The position numbers were made by a program, and so were the translations under genes. Shown here piece after piece: positions 9,966-18,265 of a stretch of DNA of 64,000 nt. This stretch comes from CAVSRC01 sp963782045. Lineage in GTDB: Bacteria > Pseudomonadota > Alphaproteobacteria > Rhizobiales > Kaistiaceae. The number at the start of each line of letters is the position of its first letter. Position 1 is the stretch's first letter. The DNA lies in the NCBI GenBank assembly GCA_963782045.1, contig CAWAIR010000009.1, positions 1 to 64,000 on the forward strand, read 5' to 3'. Below the pieces are notes generated by a model. It was not told where the DNA came from and did no database searches. It saw only the letters and a program-made list of their open reading frames with translations.

Positions 9966-11413
9966 GGCCGGGCGTCCAGAATCTCGAGTTGTTGCAGGGC
10001 CAGCTCACGCAGGTCGAGCGCGGTGATCAGCCCGCACGGGCTGATCGGCTTGTCGTCGGGGACGTCGGCCAGCGCATCGAGCGTGTTGCGCAGCGCGCGC
10101 ACGCACCCCGTCCCGTCGTGGGCGTCCTTGCGCGCCAGAGCGAGCTGGTAGTGGGCGAGGGCGAAACCGCGGTCGAGATAGATGGCCCGCTTCAGCGCCT
10201 TCTCCGCCTCGCCGTGGGCGCCGGTCGATTGCAGCACCAGCGCATAGTAGTAGTGCGCCGGCACATTGACCGGATCGGCGACGAGGATTTGCTGACACTG
10301 CTCGGCGGCATTCTGCCAGTCGCCGGCATTGGCCAGATCGACGACCGCCTGGATGTCGGCGGCGACCGGCGCGGGGGCCGGCTCCGGCCGGCGGAGCGGC
10401 ACCGTGGCGCTGGTCCGGCGTGCCGGCGCCGCCTTGCGCGGACCCGCAGGGCGCAGCGGGCGCCGTGGCAACTCGCGCACGGTCGCCTCCGGCGGAGCCT
10501 GCATGTCGTCGTTCGCCGGCTGGCTCCACCCGTCGGCGCGCTGCACCGGCAGCCGCTTGCGGTAGAGGATCGCCTTGCCGCGCTTGTCGACGACGAAGTT
10601 GGCGTCGAGATGCGGGTTGAAGTCGGTGGAGCCGACGAACAGCCAGCCGTCATCGACCATGACGTGCCTGATGCGTTCGGCCAGGCCGCGGTTCACGTCG
10701 CTGTCGAAATAGATCATCACGTTGCGGCAGAAGACGATGTCGAACGCGAAGATATTCTTATGCAGCGACGGCATCTCCTCGTTGATGATGTTGTGATAGA
10801 CGAAGTGGACGTTGTCCTTGTATTTCTCGCGCAGCGTCCACTGCGCCCCGGCCTTGGAGAAGTAGCCGTGCGCCTGCTCCGGCGGCAGCCCGCGCAGGCT
10901 CCAGGCCGAATAGGTCGCCGCTTCCGCCTCGGCCAGGAAGGCGCGGTTGATGTCCGAGCCGACGATGGTCACGTTCCAGTCCTTGATGCGCGGCCCGAGC
11001 ACGGCATGCACCAGGATGGCGATCGAATAGGCCTCGGCGCCGTTGGAGCAGCCGGCGCTCCAGATTCTGAGCTGGCGCGAAGCCTGGTTGCGCTTCAGCA
11101 CTTCCGGCAGCACCTGATCGCGCAACGCGTCGAAATGGTCGGGATGGCGGAAGAAGAAGGTCTCGCCCACCGTGAGCTCGGCGATCAGGTCGTCGAGCTC
11201 GCGCCTTCCCACCTCGCCGCGCCTGAGCAGATCGAGGTATTCGCCGAGCGACGACAGCCCTGCCCGCCCCAGGCGATGGCGAACCTTGTCGAGGACCGGG
11301 GAGTTCTTGCCCGCCAGGCGAAAGTTCCCGGTCGCCGACGCGACCAGCGCCTTGAGTTCCTCCGAAGCGGGATCGGCCGCGCCGGCGTCGGCGGCGGCGT
11401 TCTCAGGACGCAT
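9962..11413 (-). CDS. cheR: CheR-type protein-glutamate methyltransferase with C-terminal TPR repeats
   Basis: This 483-residue protein would methylate receptor glutamates using SAM. The N-terminal all-alpha CheR domain includes LIAELTVGETFFFRHPDHFDAL; the methyltransferase core follows with LRIWSAGCSNGAEAYSIAI (SAM loop) and DIVFCRNVMIYF. A proline- and arginine-rich linker near residue 300-350 leads to a TPR region (AAEQCQQILVADPVNVPAHYYYALVLQS and a second unit). CheR with TPRs is the WspC type. I take the ATG at 11413, which overlaps the end of the upstream cheW by 11 bp. Confidence 0.9.
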   Translation of the reverse strand: MRPENAAADAGAADPASEELKALVASATGNFRLAGKNSPVLDKVRHRLGRAGLSSLGEYLDLLRRGEVGRRELDDLIAELTVGETFFFRHPDHFDALRDQVLPEVLKRNQASRQLRIWSAGCSNGAEAYSIAILVHAVLGPRIKDWNVTIVGSDINRAFLAEAEAATYSAWSLRGLPPEQAHGYFSKAGAQWTLREKYKDNVHFVYHNIINEEMPSLHKNIFAFDIVFCRNVMIYFDSDVNRGLAERIRHVMVDDGWLFVGSTDFNPHLDANFVVDKRGKAILYRKRLPVQRADGWSQPANDDMQAPPEATVRELPRRPLRPAGPRKAAPARRTSATVPLRRPEPAPAPVAADIQAVVDLANAGDWQNAAEQCQQILVADPVNVPAHYYYALVLQSTGAHGEAEKALKRAIYLDRGFALAHYQLALARKDAHDGTGCVRALRNTLDALADVPDDKPISPCGLITALDLRELALQQLEILDARP

Positions 11414-11915
11414 GGGCGAGCGCCTCCGCTTCGCTGTCGGCGAGCGCCGCCAGCCGCCGCTTGTGCGTCGCCCGGTGCGCCGAGATGGTGGCGCGCTCCT
11501 CGGTGAGCAGCAGCTCCTCGGTCGACAGCACGTAGACCGTCTCGCCGCGGTCGGAGAGCCGCCCGACGATGCAGGCGTTGAAGGTCTCGTCGCGCCCGAT
11601 CGGCTGGACGTCAAGGCTGGTCAGATTGAGGATGGAGGTGACGCTGGTGACGTGCAGGGCGACCGGCGGGTCATCGCCGCGCAGGATCAGGAGCGGCGAG
11701 TAGACGCCGAGCACCTCGTCGCCGAGATTGAGCAGGCGGTCGAGACGCACCGCCGCCGCCGGCACGCCGCCGAAATCGAAGAAGCCCTCGATGAAGCCGG
11801 GCGCGCCGACGGGCGGCTCCAGCAGGGGAAGCGGCACCACGCGGCGCACTGCCGCCATCGGCAGGGCCAGCCTCCGACCGGCACAAACAAAAGTCAGAAG
11901 CGCTTGCCGGTCCAC
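11403..11915 (-). CDS. cheW: CheW-domain protein, first gene of the chemosensory operon
   Basis: A 170-residue CheW-like protein beginning MDRQALLTFVCAGRRLALPMAAVRRVV, a typical first half of the SH3-like fold. GFFDFGGVPAAAVRLDRLLNL is the matching central segment. The C-terminal 40 residues form a charged helix. It opens the leftward operon cheW-cheR-cheW-mcp-cheA, the gene set of Wsp or other alternative-cellular-function chemosensory systems rather than flagellar chemotaxis. No flagellar genes are nearby. The output of the pathway is not visible, because the operon is cut at 6842. Confidence 0.82.
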   Translation of the reverse strand: MDRQALLTFVCAGRRLALPMAAVRRVVPLPLLEPPVGAPGFIEGFFDFGGVPAAAVRLDRLLNLGDEVLGVYSPLLILRGDDPPVALHVTSVTSILNLTSLDVQPIGRDETFNACIVGRLSDRGETVYVLSTEELLLTEERATISAHRATHKRRLAALADSEAEALAHAS

Positions 11916-12204
11916 ATCTTCCTCCCGAGGGCCATCATGGCCCCGAATTTCTGGTTAGAATTGATGCGGAAGTACTAAAAAAAGGCTAAGTACGCGCAGA
12001 AACAGTTGCGTTACCTGCTCTCAACGCTTAAAATAGCCTCACAGCTCGCTTGGGGTGGGATTGAATACGATTTTAACTATAGAAACTTGCCGAAATACTC
12101 ATCCCCGGTCGGCTACCGCGGCCTCCATTCATCGGAACAACGATACGGATTGTCGTCCGCTCGCCGTCGGCGGCCCGGGTCCACAACCCGGTGCATACCC
12201 ATGG

Positions 12205-12219
12205 TTGTATTGAATACAA
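12205..12219. promoter_or_regulatory. Inverted repeat TTGTATT-G-AATACAA
   Basis: A perfect 7-bp inverted repeat around one G. FadR-subfamily GntR regulators often bind TTGTATACAA-like sites, and one such regulator is encoded at 12515-13318. The site is about 290 bp upstream of the cheW start and downstream of the gntR stop, so its role is uncertain. Confidence 0.35.
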
Positions 12220-12221
12220 AA

Positions 12222-12255
12222 GACCCCGCCGCACCGGGTGGTGTCAGGCGGGGTC
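12222..12255. terminator. GC-rich hairpin, possible terminator
   Basis: GACCCCGCC at 12222-12230 pairs perfectly with GGCGGGGTC at 12247-12255, and CACC/GGTG can pair inside the loop. It follows the gntR end on the leftward strand. A run of T is lacking on the minus strand side except for the TTTTGTATT just beyond it, which supports leftward termination. Confidence 0.45.
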
Positions 12256-12340
12256 ACTCCTCATGCGAGGCTTGGTCGGTTCACAACCGAACAATCGGAC
12301 GTTGCCGTCCGCATGTCAGCGATTTGATTGTCGGATTTCG

Positions 12341-12360
12341 GGCCCCGCTCTAGCGGGGCC
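12341..12360. terminator. GC-rich hairpin, possible terminator
   Basis: GGCCCCGCT (12341-12349) and AGCGGGGCC (12352-12360) form a 9-bp stem with a very short loop. It lies about 155 bp beyond the gntR stop. No T-run follows on either side, so it may be a processing or rho-linked stem instead. Confidence 0.4.
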
Positions 12361-12514
12361 GGTGGCAGCCCGGCGGAGACATGCTGGAGCATCCTCCTGT
12401 TCGAGACATCGCACGACGGGCCGATTGCCCGCCGCTTTCTATTATCTGGAGAGTCTTCCGCCGCCGTCAAGCGACAATGCGCCTGACCGGCGACCCCTTC
12501 GCACCTTCGACGGC

Positions 12515-13318
12515 TCAGCGGCCCAGGATGTCGCCGTCGATGGTGGGATCGTAGATGAAGTAGTCCGGCCACAGGTCGCGGAAGACGGCTGTGTCGAGCT
12601 TTAGCTTGTTGAGGTGCACCGTCATGCAGCGCACCGCCTCGTCGGCATCCCGTCGCGCGATGGCATCGAGCACGTCGCTGTGCTCGCCGACCACCAGCAT
12701 CATGCGGCCCGGCTGGGGCAGGGTGAGGCGCCGATAGCGTTCGAACTGGATCTTGATCTGCTGGATCATGTCCCAGATGCCGGGCAGGCGGCCGGCCGCC
12801 GCGATCGCGGCATGGAAGGCATCGTCGGCGTGGTGGAACGCCTGCTCCTCGCCGGCCTCGGCGGTCTCGCGCTGGCGCTGGATGATGGCGCGCATCTCCA
12901 TGATCTGGCTCTCGCTCGCCTTTTCGGTCGCGGCCCTGACCGTCACCATCTCCAGCGCCTCGCGGGCGACGATCGCCTCGCGCAGGTCCGAGAACGGGAT
13001 GCGCGAGACGAAGGTGCCCGACTTCGGAATGACGTCGACCAGGCGATCGCGCGCCAGCCTGAGCACCGCCTCGCGCACCGGCGTGCGGCTGATGCCGTAG
13101 CGCTGGGTGATCTCCTTTTCGACGATGGGCGCACCCGGCACCAGTTTCATCGAGATGATCGCATCGCGCAGATCGCGATAGACGAGCTGCGAATTCTTCG
13201 GCGAGGCCGACAGCCGCGGATGGCTGGCGACCTTCGGCGGCGCGTTGCGCGCCCGTGGCTTGCGGATTGAAGTCTTCCGTTCCGGGGTTGGTCCTTTGCG
13301 ACCGTCGCGCATTACCAC
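12515..13318 (-). CDS. GntR family transcriptional regulator with FCD domain
   Basis: A 267-residue regulator. An Arg/Lys-rich N-terminal tail precedes the winged helix-turn-helix (VYRDLRDAIISMKLVPGAPIVEKEITQRYGISRTPVREAVLRL in character), which is the FadR-type GntR signature. The C-terminal all-helical FCD ligand domain carries D and H residues expected to bind a metal (HHADDAFH, VGEHSDVLDAI and CMTVHL). Start is GTG at 13318 or ATG at 13312. It lies downstream of the TRAP operon and probably senses the transported acid or a breakdown product. An AT-rich inverted repeat at 13410-13426 sits in its own promoter region. Confidence 0.88.
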   Translation of the reverse strand: MVMRDGRKGPTPERKTSIRKPRARNAPPKVASHPRLSASPKNSQLVYRDLRDAIISMKLVPGAPIVEKEITQRYGISRTPVREAVLRLARDRLVDVIPKSGTFVSRIPFSDLREAIVAREALEMVTVRAATEKASESQIMEMRAIIQRQRETAEAGEEQAFHHADDAFHAAIAAAGRLPGIWDMIQQIKIQFERYRRLTLPQPGRMMLVVGEHSDVLDAIARRDADEAVRCMTVHLNKLKLDTAVFRDLWPDYFIYDPTIDGDILGR

Positions 13319-13409
13319 TGACGTCGTCCTGTCTGCATCACGAATTGGGGGGCCTGGCCGCTTGTCGCATGTCGCCGGCCTCTCGTGAATGGCAAGTCAC
13401 CAGCATAGC

Positions 13410-13426
13410 ATATATTTCTGATATAT
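13410..13426. promoter_or_regulatory. AT-rich inverted repeat upstream of the GntR gene
   Basis: ATATAT, five bases, ATATAT lies about 90 bp upstream of the gntR start, in an AT-rich patch within GC-rich DNA. Position and symmetry suit an autoregulatory operator or the promoter -10 region. Simple ATATAT symmetry can arise by chance. Confidence 0.35.
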
Positions 13427-13553
13427 TAGATGGCTTCATTGAACTCCCGGAAGGCGACCACACACCAACGGCGCGACTGCCGGCGGGGAAGGCGGAAACC
13501 GGGCGGCAAGCCGACCCGGCCGGCCGCCCCTTCGCCGGCCCGACGCTGCCGGA

Positions 13554-13943
13554 TTACTTGGCGTGCTTGGTGGGCAGGCCGTGCTTGGCCATCAGCTCCA
13601 GATAGTCCTCGCGCGGCGGAACGAAGATGTCGATGCCCTTGAAGCCGGTCGTCGTCTTGCCGCCGTGGATGGTGTTCGACGGATGGATGCAGACGTCGCC
13701 GGCTTCCATCAGGAAGGTCTCGCCGCCGCAGGTATGCAGCTCGCTGCCTTCCAGGATGACGAGGATCTGCACGGCCTCGTGCTTGTGCAGGGGAAACTCG
13801 GTGCCGGGCGGGTTTTCGATGAAACTGACAAGGGCGCCATCGCTCGCCAGGAATCGCGTGCTCGATTGGGCGGTCAGCGGCACCAGCGGGATGTCCTTGA
13901 TGGTGTGGCAGTATTTCGACTTCTTGTTGGCTTGGTAGGTCAC
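13554..13943 (-). CDS. Cupin domain protein of the TRAP operon
   Basis: A 129-residue cupin. The start is the GTG at 13943, because the AAGGAG ribosome site lies between it and an upstream ATG (13964) that has no such site. The first cupin motif, GTEFPLHKHEAVQILVILEG, has both histidines and the glutamate; the second is EAGDVCIHPSNTIHG with the third histidine, so metal binding is likely. The C-terminus ends MAKHGLPTKHAK. It is the last gene of the leftward dctPMQ-iclR-cupin run. It may act on the imported carboxylate or bind it as a sensor; which is unknown. Confidence 0.75.
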   Translation of the reverse strand: MTYQANKKSKYCHTIKDIPLVPLTAQSSTRFLASDGALVSFIENPPGTEFPLHKHEAVQILVILEGSELHTCGGETFLMEAGDVCIHPSNTIHGGKTTTGFKGIDIFVPPREDYLELMAKHGLPTKHAK

Positions 13944-13965
13944 GGTTCTTCTCCTTTCATGCACT

Positions 13966-14715
13966 TTAACCCGTCACCAGCACACCGGAGATGGCCGATG
14001 CGTGACGGCGGACCGCTTCAATCTCTGGGTCGATGCTTCTGTCGCTGCTGATGTATGACGCGAAGGCGACGCTGACGGCGCCGACGACGTTGTCAGCGGA
14101 CCCGAAGATCGGCGCCGCAACGCACGTCACCCCGCGCGTGATCTCTTCGCGGTCGACCGCGAACCGCTCGCGGCGGACCGAGGCGAGTTCCTCCCTTAGC
14201 TCGGCCGGGTCGACGATCGTTTTGACGGTGATGGCGCGCAGCGGTCCGGCCAGGACACGCTCGCGGTCCTCGTCCTTGGCGTAGGCCAACAGCGCCTTGC
14301 CGAGCGCCGTGCAGTGCAGCGGGAACCGCTTGCCCACCTCGGAGAACAGCTTGATGCCGTATTCCTGCGCCTCGATCTTGTCGACATAGACGCCGGCGTC
14401 GCCATCGCGGATGCCGAGCGTGGCCGTGTGGTGCGTCGCCTCGTGCAGGGCCTGCAGATGGGAATGCCCGAGGGTCCTGAGGTCGAGATTGGCCGTCACC
14501 TCGCAGCCGAAGCTGGCGAGCTTGAGGCTGCCGCGGTAGCGCGACGTCTGCTGCGAGAAGGTCAGCACCCCCGAGCCCACCAGCTCCTTGAGGATGCGGT
14601 GGGCGCTGGCCTTGGGAGCGCCGGTGGCCACCACGATCTCGCCGAAGGTCATCCCTGCCGCCTGGCGCGAGACGACGGTCTCGATGATCGTGAAGGCTTT
14701 CTGCAGGGTGCTCAT
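13966..14715 (-). CDS. IclR family transcriptional regulator
   Basis: A 249-residue IclR-type repressor or activator. The N-terminal winged helix (LQKAFTIIETVVSRQAAGMTFGEIVVATGAPKASAHRILKELV) is followed by the GAF-like effector domain with FPLHCTALGKALLAY, VDREEITRGVTCVAAPIF and GAVSVAF, the family's characteristic stretches. It is encoded inside the TRAP operon, 60 bp after dctQ. A site matching the IclR pattern TGGAA-N5-TTCCA lies upstream of dctP (17795-17809), so it likely controls this operon in response to its substrate. Confidence 0.9.
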   Translation of the reverse strand: MSTLQKAFTIIETVVSRQAAGMTFGEIVVATGAPKASAHRILKELVGSGVLTFSQQTSRYRGSLKLASFGCEVTANLDLRTLGHSHLQALHEATHHTATLGIRDGDAGVYVDKIEAQEYGIKLFSEVGKRFPLHCTALGKALLAYAKDEDRERVLAGPLRAITVKTIVDPAELREELASVRRERFAVDREEITRGVTCVAAPIFGSADNVVGAVSVAFASYISSDRSIDPEIEAVRRHASAISGVLVTG

Positions 14716-14775
14716 TGGCGTTTCCGCCTGTCGCCTTCCCGTCCTGCAGCGTGCACCAACATCGGCGGGGTTCCG

Positions 14776-15264
14776 TCATGAGCCCTTGATGACGGCCCGC
14801 ACGCCCTGGACGATATTGCGGATGCTGTAGATGACCATGATGAAGCCGGCCGTCGGCATCGGCGCGTACCACCAGGTCATCGGCCAGGCGAGGATGGCCG
14901 ACGTGCGGCCCTGCGACAGCGTCAGGTTGAGGCTGCAATAGGCGAACAGCACGATGAAGGCGGCGGTCAGGATCTCCAGGCAGAGCGACAGCAGGCGGCC
15001 GAGCTGGACGTCGGCCAGCATGAGGGCGAGCGCATCGATCTTGAAGTGATCGTTCTCGCGCCACAGCTCGGCGGCGGCGATGAAGACCAGCGCGGCGACC
15101 AGCCATTCGACGATCTCGTCCGACCAGCTCAGCTTGGCAATCGGGACGAAGCGGATGAAGACCACCGCCCCCATCACGCCGATCAGGGCGAGCATGTCGG
15201 CGATGCAGAACCAGCGCAGGATCGTGCCCAGCAACCAGTCGGCCCGCTTGAGGGTTCCGATCAT
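14776..15264 (-). CDS. dctQ: TRAP transporter small permease (DctQ type)
   Basis: A 162-residue membrane protein with four predicted membrane helices: about residues 20-40, 52-70, 90-115 and 130-150. WSDEIVEWLVAALVFIAAAELWRENDHFKID is a typical DctQ central segment. It partners with the large permease DctM and the binding protein DctP for sodium-driven uptake of an organic acid. The gene order here is P-M-Q rather than the commoner P-Q-M. It starts six bases after the dctM stop. Confidence 0.88.
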   Translation of the reverse strand: MIGTLKRADWLLGTILRWFCIADMLALIGVMGAVVFIRFVPIAKLSWSDEIVEWLVAALVFIAAAELWRENDHFKIDALALMLADVQLGRLLSLCLEILTAAFIVLFAYCSLNLTLSQGRTSAILAWPMTWWYAPMPTAGFIMVIYSIRNIVQGVRAVIKGS

Positions 15265-15270
15265 CGTCGC

Positions 15271-16557
15271 TCACTCCGGCATCAATGCGTTGGGCAGCCA
15301 CAGGCCCAGGTGCGGGACATAGGCGATCAGCAGCGTGACGATGAGGATGCCCAGCAGATAGGGCCACAGCTCGCGACTCAGCCGGCCGATCGATACGCCG
15401 CTGATGGTGGAGACGGCGTAGAGGCTCATGCCCACCGGCGGCGTCAGCAGGCCGATCATCGAGCACAGCACCATGACGACGCCGAACAGCAGGGGATCGA
15501 TGTTGAAGCGCTCGATCAGCGGCATGAACACGGGGATGGTGATGACCATCACCGCGATGCCCTCCATGAAGCAACCGAGCACCAACAGGATGAGGATGAG
15601 GATCAGCATGATGATCCAGGGCGTCGAGGTCAGGCTGGTCAGGCTGTCGATCACCTGCTCGGGGATGCTCTGGCGGATCATCAGCCAGCTGAAGAAGCCG
15701 GCGACGGCGATGATGAACAGCACCTTGACGCTCTGCCTGACCGATTCCCAGATGATGCCGGGAATGTCGCGGATGCCGAACTCGCGGTAGATCACGCCGC
15801 CGACCAGGAAGGCGTAGAGGGAGGCCACCACCGCCGCCTCGGTGGGCGTGAAGATGCCGCCGAGGATGCCGCCGATGATGATGACCGGCATCATCAGCGC
15901 CAGAAATGAACCGCGGAAGCTCTCCCACAACTGCCGCAGTGACGGCCACGGATCGACGGGATAGTTGCGCCGTTTGGCGATGAAATAGACCGCTACCATC
16001 ATCGCCAGACCCATCATGACGCCGGGGACGAAGCCCGCCAGGAACAGCTTGATGATCGAAACGCCGGTCATGCTGCCGTAGACGACGAAGGCGATGGACG
16101 GCGGAACCACCGGCCCGATGGTCGACGAGGCGGCGGTGATGGCGGCGCTGAACTCCTTGTCGTAGCCGTTCTGGGTCATCGCCTTCATCTCGACCAGGCC
16201 GAGGCCGGCGGCGTCAGCCACCGCCGCCCCCGACATGCCGGAGAACAGCATGCTGGCGACCACGTTGACGTGGCCGAGGCCGCCGCGCATGTGGCCGACC
16301 AGCGCGCGGGCGAAGGCGAAGACCCGCACGGTGATGCCGCCATAGTTCATCAGGTTGCCGGCCAGGATGAAGAACGGGATGGCGAGCAGGGTGAAGCCGG
16401 TGCTCGCCACATACATGCGTTGGGCCATCAGGGGCAGCACGAAGGCGTCGCCCATCAGGATGAACGCCCCCGCTGCCGTCAGTCCCATCGCCGCGAAGAT
16501 CGGTACACCCAGCAGGACGAGCCCCACCAGCACGCCGAAGATCGCCAGCGTCAGCAT
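15271..16557 (-). CDS. dctM: TRAP transporter large permease (DctM type)
   Basis: A 428-residue membrane protein with about 12 hydrophobic segments, the normal DctM length. Family sequences include IPFFILAGNLMNYGG near residue 60, MLFSGMSGAAVADAAGLG near 105, GPVVPPSIAFVVYG near 150, GIFTPTEAAVVASLYA near 240 and LTPPVGMSLYAVS near 375. It is the sodium-coupled channel of the TRAP system and reads directly downstream of dctP. Confidence 0.93.
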   Translation of the reverse strand: MLTLAIFGVLVGLVLLGVPIFAAMGLTAAGAFILMGDAFVLPLMAQRMYVASTGFTLLAIPFFILAGNLMNYGGITVRVFAFARALVGHMRGGLGHVNVVASMLFSGMSGAAVADAAGLGLVEMKAMTQNGYDKEFSAAITAASSTIGPVVPPSIAFVVYGSMTGVSIIKLFLAGFVPGVMMGLAMMVAVYFIAKRRNYPVDPWPSLRQLWESFRGSFLALMMPVIIIGGILGGIFTPTEAAVVASLYAFLVGGVIYREFGIRDIPGIIWESVRQSVKVLFIIAVAGFFSWLMIRQSIPEQVIDSLTSLTSTPWIIMLILILILLVLGCFMEGIAVMVITIPVFMPLIERFNIDPLLFGVVMVLCSMIGLLTPPVGMSLYAVSTISGVSIGRLSRELWPYLLGILIVTLLIAYVPHLGLWLPNALMPE

Positions 16558-16601
16558 GTTCCGTTCTCCATCCCGGTTCCGGGTTGTTGTTGGGCCTAGG
16601 A

Positions 16602-17597
16602 CTACTCGGTTTCCGCGGCCATCTTCAGGAAGGCGTCGACATTGGCCTTGCCGGCATATTCGGCGATGGCGTCGTAGGCCGGCTGCATCTTGGCCTTGAA
16701 GGCGGCCAGATCGGGATGGCTCACCTCCATGCCCTTTGCCTGCAGCTCATCGACCAGGCCCTGCTCGGCCTTGAGGTTCTCGTCACGGAACCACTGGCCG
16801 GCCTTCTGGGCTTCTTCCTTGAGGATGGTCTGCTGCTCCGGCGTGAGCTTCGCCCAAGCCGTCTTGCTGATCACGGCGACCATCGAGTTGTAGGAGTGAT
16901 AGTCCAGCGCCAGATACTTCTGGGTCTCCCACAGCTTCAGCGAGGCGATGACGGCAAGCGGATTCTCCTGGCCGTCGACCACGCCCTGCTTGAGCGCCAT
17001 CGGCAGTTCGGGGAAGGCGATCTTGGTGACGATCGCGCCGGCCGCTTCCATGGCCGCCTGCAACTGGATTTCGCCGGGGGTGCGGATCTTCAGCCCCTTG
17101 ACGTCATCGGGGGTCATGATCGGCCGCTTGCTGTTGGTCAGGTTGCGGAAGCCCCATTCCCAGTTGGCCAGGTAGACGAGGCCGATCTGGTCGAAGCGCG
17201 GCGCCACCCAGGTAGCGAACGGGCCGTCCAGCACGTGCCAGGCGTGCTCGTAGCTCTTGAAGACGAACGGCAGCATGACGACGCCGAACGGCTTGTCGCC
17301 GGCCGGGCCGTACTTGTCGAGCATGGGCTGGGTCGGCAGGGAAATGTCGACGGCGCCCTTCATCTGCTGTTCGAGGACTTCGTTGCCATCGCCCAACTGG
17401 TTGGCCGGATAGAGCTTGATGGTGACGGCGCCGTTGGTGCGCGCGGCCACGGCGGCGGCCATCATCTCCGCGGCCTTGCTGGCCGGATGATCGATCGGCG
17501 CGTAGTGGGCGAGCTTGAGTTCCAAGGCTGAGGCCGGGCCAGCCATCATCGCCAGCAGCGATACGGCTCCCACCAGGCCCAGGATACGTTTGATCAT
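16602..17597 (-). CDS. dctP: TRAP transporter solute-binding protein (DctP type)
   Basis: A 331-residue periplasmic binding protein. The ATG at 17597 follows an AAGGAGA ribosome site and opens a signal peptide (MIKRILGLVGAVSLLAMMAGPASA). LKLAHYAPIDHPASKAAEMMAAAV is the usual N-terminal lobe. Later, KGLKIRTPGEIQLQAAMEAAGAI contains the conserved arginine that binds a substrate carboxylate, and GVVDGQENP is a family signature. It defines the cargo of the operon, an unidentified organic acid. The promoter region carries a candidate IclR operator at 17795-17809. Confidence 0.92.
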   Translation of the reverse strand: MIKRILGLVGAVSLLAMMAGPASALELKLAHYAPIDHPASKAAEMMAAAVAARTNGAVTIKLYPANQLGDGNEVLEQQMKGAVDISLPTQPMLDKYGPAGDKPFGVVMLPFVFKSYEHAWHVLDGPFATWVAPRFDQIGLVYLANWEWGFRNLTNSKRPIMTPDDVKGLKIRTPGEIQLQAAMEAAGAIVTKIAFPELPMALKQGVVDGQENPLAVIASLKLWETQKYLALDYHSYNSMVAVISKTAWAKLTPEQQTILKEEAQKAGQWFRDENLKAEQGLVDELQAKGMEVSHPDLAAFKAKMQPAYDAIAEYAGKANVDAFLKMAAETE

Positions 17598-18265
17598 AGC
17601 TTTGTCTCCTTGGTCGCGGTTCTCTTGAGAGAAGTCCCGCCGCGTTCCGCAGCCCGACCATGTTGGCGGAGACAAGCCTGAGCGGCCGCCCTGTCGCGGC
17701 GCGACCTACTGCTCGCTACCGGACCTGCCGAAATCGACGGACTCGGCGAGACGTCGTTTTCAAAAGCCCCTGTTTCCAGTCCCTGTTTCATATTTGGAAC
17801 CATGTTCCACCCAAGGAGCATGCGCCATATTACTATATCGTGTCAAGGCTTCGCGGCCTTGATTACACCAACTCCGCAATTGAACTTACTCAAAGATGCG
17901 TTATGCATAGATAGTAAGCGGAGATGACGAGAGCCATTCCATGAATTTTACGAGGTTGTTTTGCAGATATCCATAATGACCTTCGCAGTTTTGTCTCTGT
18001 TCCTCCACAGAAACTGAAATACGCGGAAATAATATTGCATGGCTTTCCAAAGAACTGGGGTGCTTCGCCGCCGCAGTTTGCTGGAGAAATGTAGTATACT
18101 AGATATATTTCCACCATCGGCGACGGCTCGGGGGCGCGACATCGGTGCGATGCACTTGGACATCATCATGATCCTCAACCCGATGACGGGCCGCCGACGC
18201 CACCGGTCGGACGGCGCGCCGCAATGCACGCTGGTGGAGGGCGCCGCCGGTCGTGGCGGATGAGA
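17598..18265. other. Intergenic region between dctP and the ABC-F gene
   Basis: About 670 bp with no recognisable gene. Short open frames on both strands encode no familiar sequence. The part from 17820 to 18120 is markedly AT-rich compared with its neighbours. It contains the candidate IclR site and a perfect 10-bp palindrome TAGTATACTA at 18092-18101, of the shape bound by FadR-type GntR regulators. Confidence 0.55.
17795..17809. promoter_or_regulatory. Candidate IclR operator upstream of dctP
   Basis: TGGAAC-CAT-GTTCCA is a perfect 6-bp inverted repeat matching the TGGAA-N5-TTCCA pattern known for IclR regulators. It lies about 200 bp upstream of the dctP start, in an operon that encodes an IclR protein. 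Confidence 0.5.

Larger units (their letters stand above)
11916..12514. other. Intergenic region upstream of the chemosensory operon
   Basis: About 600 bp without a recognisable gene. It is clearly richer in A and T than its surroundings near 11960-12110, where the promoter of the leftward cheW operon should lie. It also holds a 7-1-7 inverted repeat (12205-12219) and two GC-rich hairpins (12222-12255 and 12341-12360). The only open frames there lack any familiar sequence. Confidence 0.6.

Noticed and set aside
13554..13964. ATG at 13964 as the start of the TRAP-operon cupin
   Set aside because: The AAGGAG ribosome site overlaps the codons after that ATG and is ideally spaced for the GTG at 13943.
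15046..15909. A plus-strand open frame of 287 codons inside the TRAP permease genes
   Set aside because: It is extremely rich in Asp, His and Gln, the typical shadow of a GC-rich membrane protein gene on the other strand.
17890..18229. Small minus-strand open frames in the AT-rich gap between dctP and the ABC-F gene
   Set aside because: No recognisable motif, no good ribosome site and no conserved-looking composition; I left the region as intergenic.
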